Source: Candidatus Zambryskibacteria bacterium CG_4_9_14_3_um_filter_40_16 (GTDB taxonomy: Bacteria > Patescibacteriota > Minisyncoccia > Phycocordibacterales > Zambryskibacteraceae). From it: a stretch of 11,734 bases of DNA. The stretch lies in assembly GCA_002791475.1 (NCBI GenBank), contig PFXE01000002.1, forward strand, positions 1-11,734, read 5' to 3'. Shown one piece after another: positions 1 to 6,933 of this stretch (position 1 is the first letter of the stretch; each line of letters starts with the position of its first letter). A model generated the notes under the pieces. It had not been told where the DNA came from, did not search any database, and saw only the letters and a program-made list of their open reading frames with translations. The position numbers and the translations under genes are program-made.

Positions 1-699
1 GGGGACGACAGCGACCTTATGAAGCTTGAGCTGTCTATTATTGAAAACATTCAAAGAGAAGATCTCAATCCCGTTGACCGCGCTCGGGCATTTGAGCGTC
101 TGGCGAGCGAGTTTTCTTTCAAGCATCACCTCATTGCCGCTAAAGTGGGCAAGAGCCGCGAATATGTATCAAACAGTTTGCGCCTTCTTTCTTTGCCCCA
201 GTTTATTTTGGATGCATTAAGTATTGGTAAAATATCCGAAGGGCACGCCAGACCCCTGATGATGCTCGGAGACAGACCGGAGGAACAAGGTGTTCTTTTC
301 AAGGAAATTACTTTTAAGAAGTTGACAGTGAGAGAGGCGGAAGGTATCGCCAGAAGAATTGCCTACGACAAGGTCCGTAAAAAAGAAAGGGCCATTGACC
401 CGGAAATTATTGATTTGGAAGAAAAGTTACGAGAAGCTCTTGGCACACGCGTCCAGATAGAGAGAAGAGACGTCGGGGGGAAAGTAATGATAGATTTTTT
501 TTCAAATGAGGACTTAAAAAGTATTTTGGATGCTATTCAGACAAACAAGAGAAAAGATCCCAATGAAACTCTAAGCAGATTTGAAGCGGAAAATCCAATT
601 TCAAATGAGGATGTTGCTATTATTGTGGACGATACTACTTCTGACGAAGATGAAACGGGAGACGGCGACATCTATTCCGTAAAAGATTTCACCATATAA
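1..699 (+). CDS. parB: Chromosome-partitioning protein ParB, 5'-truncated by the window edge
   Basis: ParB is a CTP-dependent DNA clamp that loads at parS sites and works with ParA to segregate the chromosome. The reading frame is already open at base 1, so the ATG at base 19 is an internal methionine and not the start. The visible part begins just before the ENIQRE motif, part of the CTP-binding pocket. A helix-turn-helix DNA-binding region follows (roughly FERLASEF to SLPQFILDAL), then the family motif ISEGHARPLM. A C-terminal dimerisation segment comes next (LREALGTRVQI, then GGKVMIDFFSNEDLKSIL). The missing N-terminus should carry the GERR-type CTP-binding arginine patch. An acidic tail of about 50 residues (DDTTSDEDETGDGD) extends past the dimerisation domain and is probably disordered. 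The gene converges on rel with only five bases between the two stop codons. Identity is secure; what lies upstream, for example parA, cannot be seen. Confidence 0.93.
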   Translation, partial: GDDSDLMKLELSIIENIQREDLNPVDRARAFERLASEFSFKHHLIAAKVGKSREYVSNSLRLLSLPQFILDALSIGKISEGHARPLMMLGDRPEEQGVLFKEITFKKLTVREAEGIARRIAYDKVRKKERAIDPEIIDLEEKLREALGTRVQIERRDVGGKVMIDFFSNEDLKSILDAIQTNKRKDPNETLSRFEAENPISNEDVAIIVDDTTSDEDETGDGDIYSVKDFTI

Positions 700-704
700 C
701 ACCA

Positions 705-2213
705 CTACTTTTTTTTCTGAAGATTTGCGCGTATATGTTTTTTAGCACCGGATGTTTTTGCGTATTCAAGCCACTTTGAACTGGGTTTGGCGGAAGGTCT
801 CGTCAAAATTTCTACTATATCTCCATTGTTCAGTTTGCTATCCAGAGAAGCCATCTTACCGCTTACTTTAGCGCCAAACATATGATTTCCGACATCAGAG
901 TGGATGGCAAAAGCAAAATCAATAGGGGAGGATTCTTTCGGTAGATCTATGACATCTCCCTTGGGGGTGAACACAAAAATTCTTTGGTTGAAAAAATCGT
1001 TTCTAATATCATTTTGGAGCGATACCTCATTCTCTTGATTTGTTTGGATTTTCGCCAGCTCTTTAATCCAGTCCGGGATATTTTTGTATTTGGTAGCTAA
1101 TGTATTAGCGAGGGGGCTAAAATTTATTTGCTGTACAAACTTTGGAATCCAATTTAAGTTTTCATATAATTTTTTTGAGTCCTTGCCACCCTTGTACAGA
1201 ATATGCGAAGCGATTCCATATTCGCAGTGGTGATGCATATCATTGGTCCTGATTTGAATTTCAACAATGTTACCGTCACCCACAAATACTGTTGTGTGCA
1301 ATGACTGATATCCGTTTGGTTTGGGGAAAGCTATATAGTCCTTTATCCTGCCGGGCAAAGGGCGCCAATTACCGTGCACAATACCCAATGCCTGATAACA
1401 ATCATTTATTGTTTCTACAATAATTCTAACCGCGAGAATGTCGTATATTTTTTCCACATTTTTTTCTTTTGATTGCAGCTTTTTGTAAAGACTGTACATT
1501 CCCTTAACCCTGTATTCTGTTTTGACACTTACCATTCCTTCTTTTGCCAAAGATTTTTTAACAGATTTAATAAATTTTTCCAAATTTGATACCATTTCTC
1601 CGTATTTTTGTTTTACCACTGTTTCAACATTGCTGTATTCTTTTGGAAACAAAAAAAGAAAAGAAAGATCTTCCAGCTCTCTTGATAACTTTCTGATTCC
1701 CAATCTATAGGCGGTGGGCGCGTATATTTCAAGTGTTTCTGACGCAATCCTTTTTTGTTTTTCAGTCGGCACAAAAGACAGTGTTCTCATATTGTGCAGT
1801 CTGTCCGCAAGTTTTATCATCAAAACTCTTATATCTTGAGATATAGCTATAAAAAGCTTTCTTAAACTTTCATTGTGTCTATCCAACCCTTGATACCGAA
1901 TTTTTCCAAGCTTTGTGACTCCTTCCACAAGGAATAAAATTTCTTTTCCGAACTCTGATTCAATATCTTCTCTACTTGCGGCGCCATCTTCAATGGTGTC
2001 GTGAAGTAGTCCCGCAGCTATGGTGTAAGTATCCATACCGTATTCAGCTAAAATTTTCGCTGTTTCCAAAGAGTGCAAAAAATACGGTTCTCCGGAAAGA
2101 CGAACTTTATTTTTGTGCGCCGTTTCGGCAAATTCAAAAGCTCTTGATACAAGGTCAATTTGGTCTTTCTGAGGGTTGTTTATTAGGGTTACGATTTCTG
2201 ATAGCTTTGCCAT
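705..2213 (-). CDS. rel: Bifunctional (p)ppGpp synthetase/hydrolase Rel, short C-terminus
   Basis: This is a RelA/SpoT-family enzyme that makes and degrades the stringent-response alarmone (p)ppGpp in the cytoplasm. The N-terminal HD hydrolase domain keeps its metal ligands: H47 in YFLHSLETA, H71-D72 in LLHDTIED, and D137 in KLADRLHNM. The synthetase domain has the YDILAVRIIV motif (D258), the RIKD motif at 289-292, which is typical of bifunctional Rel rather than synthetase-only RelA, then PKPNGYQSLHT and the catalytic E318 in VEIQIRT. A TGS domain covers about 410-472. The protein ends at residue 502, shortly after WLEYAKTSGAKKHIR, whereas long Rel proteins run to about 700-750 residues. 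The helical, zinc-finger and ACT/RRM domains are therefore absent. The ending is a clean stop with no frameshift visible in the neighbouring bases. The start ATG lies 10 bases after a -10-like TAGAAT. Confidence 0.95.
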   Translation of the reverse strand: MAKLSEIVTLINNPQKDQIDLVSRAFEFAETAHKNKVRLSGEPYFLHSLETAKILAEYGMDTYTIAAGLLHDTIEDGAASREDIESEFGKEILFLVEGVTKLGKIRYQGLDRHNESLRKLFIAISQDIRVLMIKLADRLHNMRTLSFVPTEKQKRIASETLEIYAPTAYRLGIRKLSRELEDLSFLFLFPKEYSNVETVVKQKYGEMVSNLEKFIKSVKKSLAKEGMVSVKTEYRVKGMYSLYKKLQSKEKNVEKIYDILAVRIIVETINDCYQALGIVHGNWRPLPGRIKDYIAFPKPNGYQSLHTTVFVGDGNIVEIQIRTNDMHHHCEYGIASHILYKGGKDSKKLYENLNWIPKFVQQINFSPLANTLATKYKNIPDWIKELAKIQTNQENEVSLQNDIRNDFFNQRIFVFTPKGDVIDLPKESSPIDFAFAIHSDVGNHMFGAKVSGKMASLDSKLNNGDIVEILTRPSAKPSSKWLEYAKTSGAKKHIRANLQKKK

Positions 2214-2223
2214 ATATGGAGCT

Positions 2224-2231
2224 ATTCTATA
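2224..2231 (-). promoter_or_regulatory. Putative -10 element of rel
   Basis: Read on the minus strand this is TATAGAAT, whose TAGAAT hexamer matches the -10 consensus at five of six positions. It ends ten bases before the rel ATG, so transcription would begin about four or five bases before the start codon and leave no room for a Shine-Dalgarno site. No clear -35 box is seen. This is inference from sequence only. Confidence 0.4.
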
Positions 2232-2253
2232 GAAAAAACAAGATTATTCCATC

Positions 2254-2311
2254 TTATGCGGATTATGGTTTTCACAAGATTTAACGGAGCATCTTTCGGG
2301 GATGGTTTTTG
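2254..2311. repeat. 58-bp direct repeat, copy 1 (displaced copy of the topA 3' end)
   Basis: These 58 bases are identical to 2456-2513, the 3' end of topA, and are offset by exactly 202 bases. On the minus strand in the topA frame the copy reads TIPERCSVKSCENHNPHK and then ME and a stop, so it is a non-translated duplicate of the last zinc-ribbon half. The bases on either side differ between copies (C2253 against T2455, G2312 against T2514), which fixes the repeat edges. Confidence 0.95.
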
Positions 2312-2339
2312 GTTACAAATATTTTGCTCGTCGTCACTC

Positions 2340-2351
2340 GCAAAATTTTGC
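2340..2351. repeat. 12-bp perfect palindrome
   Basis: The sequence gcaaaattttgc is its own reverse complement. An overlapping alternative pairing exists: attttgc at 2321-2327 with gcaaaat at 2340-2346, around a 12-base loop. Either could form a hairpin or cruciform within the segment between the direct repeats. Confidence 0.7.
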
Positions 2352-2362
2352 AACCCCGACTC

Positions 2363-2390
2363 GGCATTTTTTCTGCTGAAAAAATATGCC
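2363..2390. repeat. Bulged inverted repeat
   Basis: Arms ggca-tttttt-c (2363-2373) and g-aaaaaa-ta-tgcc (2378-2390) pair over 11 base pairs with a two-base bulge (TA, 2385-2386) and a TGCT loop. It is not followed by a T-tract on either strand in the usual terminator position, so it is not called a terminator. Confidence 0.65.
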
Positions 2391-2412
2391 TCCGTCTCAC
2401 AAAAACATACGC

Positions 2413-2434
2413 GTACGCAGTGCAGACTGCGTAC
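2413..2434. repeat. Inverted repeat just after the topA stop; possible weak terminator
   Basis: Perfect 9-bp arms, gtacgcagt and actgcgtac, surround a four-base loop (gcag). On the minus strand the hairpin starts 8 bases after the topA stop codon and is followed, about seven bases later, by a run of five T. The position suits transcript termination or 3'-end protection of the topA mRNA, but the T-run is short and not adjacent to the stem, so a terminator role is only tentative. Confidence 0.5.
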
Positions 2435-2442
2435 TTCCAAAT

Positions 2443-4608
2443 CTACTTCATCAGTTTATGCGGATTATGGTTTTCACAAGATTTAACGGAGCATCTTTCG
2501 GGGATGGTTTTTGTGCCTTCCATCATAAGAGAGTTGCAAAGTTCACAAAATTTACCGGTTGGCTTAGCTTTTATCGCGTGTTTGCACGCGGGATAATTAC
2601 TGCAAGAATAAAATATTCCAAACCTTCCTCGCCGTTCCATCATTTCACCGTCTTTACAAACTGGGCACTTAACCCCTGTTAGTAGTTTTTTCTTGGTTTC
2701 TGGGTCTTCTTTTACAAATTTACATTTTGGGTATCTTGAACACGCAATGAATCTGCCAAATTTTCCATCTCTTTCTATCAAGTTTGCTTTACCGCATTCA
2801 GGACACAACTCGCCCGTATCTTTTGGTCCGGCTAACTCTTCTCCGTCTATGGTTCTGGCCCCCGTGCAGTCCGGGAATCTTTCACAGGAGAGAAATTTAC
2901 CCGATTTGCTTAATTTTATTATCATATTTGCTTGGCACTTAGGACATTTCAATTTCGGGTCTGCTTTTCCCAGATTGGTTATTTTTTCTAGCTTGTCTTT
3001 AGATTTGATCTCTTTTTGGAATGGAACATAAAAATCTTTCAAAGTTTTCTCATAATTCCTTTTTCCGTTGGCTATATCGTCCAGTTCATTTTCCATTAAA
3101 GCCGTAAAAGAATCACTTATATATTCTGTAAAATTATTTTCCAAAAATGTGCTTACCACATCACCAGTGTCGGTGGGCAACAAAGCTCTTTGTTCTTTGA
3201 CCACATACCCTCGGTCAATCAGGGTTCTTATAATTGAGGCGTAAGTTGACGGTCGTCCGATACCTCTCTTTTCCAATTCTTTTATTAGTCCGGCCTCGGA
3301 ATATCTTGGTGGCGGAAGAGTTTCTTTACCTTCGGAATCTATTGAAATTAATTCAAGGTCTTCATTTTTTTGAATTTTTGGCAGTTCTACGTCCTCTTTT
3401 TTTGCGTGAGGGTCAGCCAAAAGCCATCCAGGGGAAAGAACCCTCGAACCGTAGAGAGCAAAGTTTGGTATGGATTTGCTTTGAATATTGGCGGTTACTT
3501 TTGTTCTTAGGACTTTTGCGTCAATCATCTGTGATGCCACCGTTCTTTGCCAGATAAGAAAATAAAGTTTTTTTTGTTCTTCTGTATTTCCTGCGCCTTC
3601 TTTCAATATGTTTGAGGGTCTAATCGCCTCATGCGCCTCTTGTGCGTTCTTGCTTTTCCTTCCATAAACTTTATTTTCAAAAAGATTCTTGCCAAATTTT
3701 TTACTAACCACTTCTTCTATTTGTTTTTTCGCAACCGCGCTTAAATTTGTGCTGTCGGTTCTCATGTAAGTTATCAATCCTTGTTCGTATAGTTTTTGCG
3801 CTACGGACATTGTCTTTGATGGAGAAAAACCAAATCTCGTGCTTGCCGATTGTTGCAGTGTTGAGGTGATAAAAGGGGCCCTGGGTGCTCTTTTCACTTC
3901 CGTTTCTTTTATGTCAACTACCGACCAACTTTCTTTTTTTGCTTTCTCCAGTATCTCGTTTACTTCGTTTTCATCTCTCGGTTCTTTTTCGCAAACAAAA
4001 ATCAATTCATCACAACTCTCACTCTTTAATTTTGAAGACAGTACCCAAAATTTTTCCGGAACGAAAGACCTTATTTCTCTTTCTCTTTCCATTATTATGC
4101 GCAGAGCGGGGGATTGAACCCTCCCCGCGGATAAGCCGTATCTCACTTTTTTCCATATAAGTCCAGACAAGTCGTATCCAACAAGTCTGTCTAACACCCG
4201 TCTGGCTTCTTGCGCTGTTTTTAAATTATTATCAATATCGCGCGGATGTTTGATAGCCTCTGTTACCGCCTCCTTTGTAATTTCATAGAATACAACCCTT
4301 TTGGGTTTTTTAAGCCCTATTGCTTCTGAAATGTGCCATGCTATCGCTTCACCCTCTCGGTCTGGGTCAGTAGCCAATACAACTTCTTCGGCTCCCGAAG
4401 CAAGTTTTTTTATTTCGTTTATTATTTTTTCTTTACCTTTAACGGTTTCGTAATGAGGAATAAAACCACCATCAATATCAATGGCTTTCTTGTTTGATTT
4501 TGGCAAATCCCTAATGTGACCCACCGAGGCGACAACCTCGTATTTATCATCAAGATATTTGGAAATTGTCTTTGCTTTGGCGGGGGACTCAACGATTAAA
4601 AGTTTCAT
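2443..4608 (-). CDS. topA: DNA topoisomerase I with four C-terminal zinc ribbons
   Basis: This is a type IA topoisomerase that relaxes negative supercoils by transient cleavage of one strand. At 721 residues it is of ordinary length. The Toprim domain opens with LLIVESPAKA (catalytic E7) and contains the metal-binding DPDREGE at 81-87. The nucleophilic tyrosine is Y281 in ITYMRTDS. QEAHEAIRPS (323-332) and the ELEKRGIGRPSTYASI block (444-459) are the usual core motifs. Four Cys4 zinc ribbons follow, at about C555-C581, C602-C629, C648-C675 and C688-C711, as expected for TopA-type rather than reverse gyrase enzymes. The last ribbon lies inside the 58-bp repeat that is copied downstream. The gene sits between dprA and rel on the same strand, 91 bases from dprA. 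DprA-TopA adjacency is common in bacteria. A plausible own promoter precedes it. Confidence 0.97.
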   Translation of the reverse strand: MKLLIVESPAKAKTISKYLDDKYEVVASVGHIRDLPKSNKKAIDIDGGFIPHYETVKGKEKIINEIKKLASGAEEVVLATDPDREGEAIAWHISEAIGLKKPKRVVFYEITKEAVTEAIKHPRDIDNNLKTAQEARRVLDRLVGYDLSGLIWKKVRYGLSAGRVQSPALRIIMEREREIRSFVPEKFWVLSSKLKSESCDELIFVCEKEPRDENEVNEILEKAKKESWSVVDIKETEVKRAPRAPFITSTLQQSASTRFGFSPSKTMSVAQKLYEQGLITYMRTDSTNLSAVAKKQIEEVVSKKFGKNLFENKVYGRKSKNAQEAHEAIRPSNILKEGAGNTEEQKKLYFLIWQRTVASQMIDAKVLRTKVTANIQSKSIPNFALYGSRVLSPGWLLADPHAKKEDVELPKIQKNEDLELISIDSEGKETLPPPRYSEAGLIKELEKRGIGRPSTYASIIRTLIDRGYVVKEQRALLPTDTGDVVSTFLENNFTEYISDSFTALMENELDDIANGKRNYEKTLKDFYVPFQKEIKSKDKLEKITNLGKADPKLKCPKCQANMIIKLSKSGKFLSCERFPDCTGARTIDGEELAGPKDTGELCPECGKANLIERDGKFGRFIACSRYPKCKFVKEDPETKKKLLTGVKCPVCKDGEMMERRGRFGIFYSCSNYPACKHAIKAKPTGKFCELCNSLMMEGTKTIPERCSVKSCENHNPHKLMK
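2456..2513. repeat. 58-bp direct repeat, copy 2 (within the topA 3' end)
   Basis: Identical to 2254-2311. This copy is coding: on the minus strand it specifies the final cysteine pair of the last TopA zinc ribbon (C706 and C711) and is followed by the codons for the KLMK tail and the TAG stop. Because it encodes a sensible zinc-ribbon half, this is probably the ancestral location of the sequence. Confidence 0.95.
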
Positions 4609-4617
4609 CAGGGTTCA

Positions 4618-4646
4618 TTAGTACTACAAATAAAAATTGTTTGCAA
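4618..4646 (-). promoter_or_regulatory. Putative promoter of topA
   Basis: On the minus strand TTGCAA (4646-4641) and TACTAA (4623-4618) are separated by exactly 17 bases, the optimal sigma-70 spacing. The boxes match consensus at only four and three positions. The -10-like box ends nine bases before the topA ATG, giving a predicted leader of about two or three bases. The rest of the dprA-topA gap holds no recognised feature. Confidence 0.35.
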
Positions 4647-4699
4647 ATATGAGCGCTTTTCAAAGCCAAGTATTGATGTTAAATACAAGTTCTATAATT

Positions 4700-5560
4700 T
4701 TATATATTCAAATGCATTTCACCCATACTTTCTTTTATATAACCTTTTATTTCCATTGCCGACAAAATCATATTTACCTGGCTTGCTGGCAGTCCAATCT
4801 CTCTTATTATGTCGTCTCTGTCACGAGGTTCTTTCAACAATTCTATAATTATTTTCTCATTCTCTGACAGCGAATCATATTTTATGGCTGATTTTTCTTC
4901 TGCTTCAATCCCCAACGCTCGCAATATGTCATCTCCTGATCTTGCGGGCTGTGCTCCAAGTCGTAAAAGCTCGTTTGGTCCCTCGGAACCGGGTGAAAAA
5001 ATAGAACCCGGAACTGCTATTACTTCTCTATTGTAATCAAGCGCCAGTCTGGAGGTTATAAGGGTGCCAGATTTTTTTTCGGCTTCAATTATTAACGTTG
5101 CGTGAGAAATTCCCGCCATTATTCTGTTTCTCTTGGGAAAGCTCCATATTGTTGCCTTGAATTCCGGCTCAAATTCAGAAAGTAAAGTTCCTCCGGATTC
5201 TACAATCTCCTCGGCTAATCGCAAATGAGAGCGGGGATACAATACCGACGGGTCTAGTCCGGAACCCGGTATCGCGATAGCGTGCATTTTGTTTTTCAGA
5301 GCCGCTTTGTGAGCGATAGAGTCAACTCCCAACGCCAAGCCGGATACGATTGAAATTGGATATTGAGCGATTTCAAGAATAAGTTTCTCGCACACATCCC
5401 TGCCATACCCGCTCACTTTCCTTGAGCCGACCACGCTAAGGAGTTTGTTATCCTGTGCTGGAAGGGTCCCAGCACAAAACAACTCTTTTGGAGGGTCTGG
5501 GATTTCTTTGAGAAGCGGCGGAAATTCCGAATATTTTAGCTTTCTTATGGAATAACTCAT
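4700..5560 (-). CDS. dprA: DNA-processing protein DprA, without N-terminal SAM domain
   Basis: DprA (Smf) binds incoming single-stranded DNA in the cytoplasm and loads RecA during natural transformation. The Rossmann-like core is complete: VVGSRKVSGYG (43-53), SGLALGVDSIAHKAAL (73-88), GSGLDPSVLYPRSH (99-112), SEFEP (128-132), FPKRNRIMAGIS (141-152), the SGTLITSRLALDYNREV block (164-180), VPGSIFSPGSEGPNELLRLGA (183-203). A winged-helix C-terminal domain (about 228-286) ends the protein. At 286 residues it is shorter than the usual 300-380, because it begins almost at the PDPPKELFCAG segment and has no N-terminal SAM-like domain. The ATG lies seven bases after an extended -10 sequence, consistent with a leaderless message and supporting this start. 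It is the first gene of the leftward dprA-topA-rel block and is divergent from serS. Confidence 0.95.
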   Translation of the reverse strand: MSYSIRKLKYSEFPPLLKEIPDPPKELFCAGTLPAQDNKLLSVVGSRKVSGYGRDVCEKLILEIAQYPISIVSGLALGVDSIAHKAALKNKMHAIAIPGSGLDPSVLYPRSHLRLAEEIVESGGTLLSEFEPEFKATIWSFPKRNRIMAGISHATLIIEAEKKSGTLITSRLALDYNREVIAVPGSIFSPGSEGPNELLRLGAQPARSGDDILRALGIEAEEKSAIKYDSLSENEKIIIELLKEPRDRDDIIREIGLPASQVNMILSAMEIKGYIKESMGEMHLNI

Positions 5561-5567
5561 TTTTAAG

Positions 5568-5576
5568 ATTCTACCA
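5568..5576 (-). promoter_or_regulatory. Extended -10 promoter of dprA, predicted leaderless
   Basis: The minus strand reads TGGTAGAAT, a TGn extension plus a TAGAAT -10 box. Only seven bases separate it from the dprA ATG, so the first transcribed base should be at or next to the A of ATG. No convincing -35 box is present, which is normal for extended -10 promoters. Confidence 0.5.
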
Positions 5577-5581
5577 TTTTC

Positions 5582-5609
5582 TGATACTATTATTGTATTA
5601 AACTATAAG
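5582..5609 (+). promoter_or_regulatory. Possible promoter elements of serS
   Basis: Two candidate -10 boxes point towards serS: TGATACTAT (5582-5590, extended -10 form) and TATAAG (5604-5609). Neither has a clear -35 box at the right distance. The 74-base gap between divergent dprA and serS must hold both start signals, so some promoter here is expected, but the exact one is uncertain. Confidence 0.3.
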
Positions 5610-5634
5610 ACGGTGGTTATTGTAAAAAGCCGGT

Positions 5635-6933
5635 ATGTTAGACATAAAATTCATCAGAGATAATCCCGATTTGATTTCAGAAGCCGCTCGTAAGAAGAGG
5701 ATTAAATTTGATGTGAACAAACTCATAAGTATTGATGACAGTCGTCGCGATCTTCTTGCGCAAGTTGAGGAAAAACGGCAAATTCAAAACGAATTTAGCC
5801 AAAAAATTTCATCTGAAAATAACTCAACAATAAAACTTGATTTTATAGAGAAAATGAGGGTGGTAAAAGCTGATTTGCAAAACAAAGAGGAAAAGCTTAA
5901 AAGTATAATGAAGGAATGGCAAACACTCATGCTTCAAGTTCCCAATGTTCCCGATGTCTCCGTGCCGGACGGTGATAATGAATCGGATAATAAAGAAATC
6001 AAGAGTTGGGGAGAAATTCCAAAGTTTGGCTTCACTCCCAAGGGGCATATGGAAATAATGAAGAATCTTGATCTCGCCGATTTTGACAGAGGCACAAAAG
6101 TTGCTGGTTTCAGGGGATATTTTCTTAAAAACGAAGCGGTCAGTTTGTCCTTTGCCATATGGCAATACGCTTTTGATTTTTTCCTAAATAAAGGTTTCTC
6201 CCCTTTCATAGTGCCTTCTTTGGTTAGAAGAGAAACGATGATGGGTACTGGCTATCTTCCACAGGGTGAAGATGATTTATACAAAACTCAAGACAACGAC
6301 TATCTTTCGGGCACAGCTGAGGTTGCTACTATGGGTTATTATGCGGATGAAACTCTTTCAATAAATTCACTTCCTAAAAAAATGTTGTCATTTTCTCCAT
6401 GTTTCAGAAGAGAGGCGGGGAGTTACGGGAAAGATGTTAAGGGTTTAATCAGAGTTCATGAATTTTACAAGGTTGAGCAAGTGGTGATATGTGAAGCTGA
6501 ACACGAAACATCGGTTAAATTTCACGAGGAAATAAACAGGAATACGGAAGAATTTATTGAAAGTTTGAATATCCCATACAGGACAGTTGTTAATAGTGGT
6601 GGAGACCTTGGTTTGGGACAGGTAAAGAAATATGATATTGAATTGTGGGTACCGTTGGAAAATACTTATAGAGAGATAAGTTCTGCTTCTTATTTTCATG
6701 ATTTCCAGACTAGAAGATTAAATATCCGATATAAAGACAAGGAAGGAAAGACCAGATTTGCCCATTCTTTAAATAGCACCGCTATCCCCACGCCAAGAAT
6801 CTTGGTGTCTCTTATTGAAAACTATCAGCAGGAAGATGGTTCTGTCCTTATTCCCGATATTCTTTCAAAATATATGGGTGGCAGAAAAAGAATAGGTTCG
6901 GAAGGGGTTTCTTCCGATGCGAAAAAACCTTAG
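5635..6933 (+). CDS. serS: Serine-tRNA ligase (seryl-tRNA synthetase)
   Basis: This enzyme charges tRNA-Ser with serine in the cytoplasm. It is a class II synthetase of normal length (432 residues). The N-terminal antiparallel coiled coil that grips the tRNA long variable arm spans about 30-100, after the typical MLDIKFIRDNPDLI opening. The catalytic core has motif 1 around FSPFIVPSLVRRETMMGTGYLP, the serine-binding TAE (227-229), motif 2 with SPCFRREAGSYGKDVKGLIR (arginines 258-259), and motif 3 ending in PRILVSLIENYQQEDGSV (R388). A short tail (KRIGSEGVSSDAKKP) extends past the usual end. No Shine-Dalgarno site precedes the ATG, but the canonical opening makes the start firm. The last 17 bases overlap ftsQ in another frame. 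Confidence 0.97.
   Translation: MLDIKFIRDNPDLISEAARKKRIKFDVNKLISIDDSRRDLLAQVEEKRQIQNEFSQKISSENNSTIKLDFIEKMRVVKADLQNKEEKLKSIMKEWQTLMLQVPNVPDVSVPDGDNESDNKEIKSWGEIPKFGFTPKGHMEIMKNLDLADFDRGTKVAGFRGYFLKNEAVSLSFAIWQYAFDFFLNKGFSPFIVPSLVRRETMMGTGYLPQGEDDLYKTQDNDYLSGTAEVATMGYYADETLSINSLPKKMLSFSPCFRREAGSYGKDVKGLIRVHEFYKVEQVVICEAEHETSVKFHEEINRNTEEFIESLNIPYRTVVNSGGDLGLGQVKKYDIELWVPLENTYREISSASYFHDFQTRRLNIRYKDKEGKTRFAHSLNSTAIPTPRILVSLIENYQQEDGSVLIPDILSKYMGGRKRIGSEGVSSDAKKP
6901..6907 (+). promoter_or_regulatory. Likely ribosome binding site of ftsQ
   Basis: The sequence gaagggg lies nine bases before the ftsQ ATG, inside the end of serS. It is the most Shine-Dalgarno-like purine run seen before any gene in this window, and this gene has no room for its own promoter immediately upstream. 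It supports the ATG at 6917 as the start. Confidence 0.45.

Larger units (their letters stand above)
2312..2455. other. 144-bp palindrome-rich segment between the two 58-bp repeats
   Basis: This segment separates the two copies of the 58-bp repeat and makes up most of the topA-rel gap, including the last codons of topA at its right end. It contains three separate inverted repeats (2340-2351, 2363-2390, 2413-2434). Reading frames cross it on both strands, but none resembles a known protein. It could be a small dispersed non-coding element, a structured RNA 3' region of topA, or an assembly junction between strain variants. The first two cannot be separated without looking for other copies in the genome. 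Confidence 0.5.

Noticed and set aside
700..716. T-run after the parB stop as a terminator
   Set aside because: The run of T at 709-716 is part of the lysine codons at the end of rel on the other strand, and no stem precedes it on the plus strand.
2222..2440. A 72-codon minus-strand reading frame in the topA-rel gap
   Set aside because: It runs through the 58-bp repeat in a different frame from topA, through palindromes, and has no recognisable domain or start signal. It is most simply a chance frame in the repeat segment.
2256..2682. Several overlapping plus-strand reading frames of 76-98 codons across the topA 3' end
   Set aside because: They lie antisense to topA and across the duplicated segment, share no protein-like features, and two of them are similar only because they both read the repeat.
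6900..6915. Small inverted repeat ggaag/cttcc just before the ftsQ start
   Set aside because: Five-base arms with a six-base loop are expected by chance. The purine run is better explained as a ribosome binding site.
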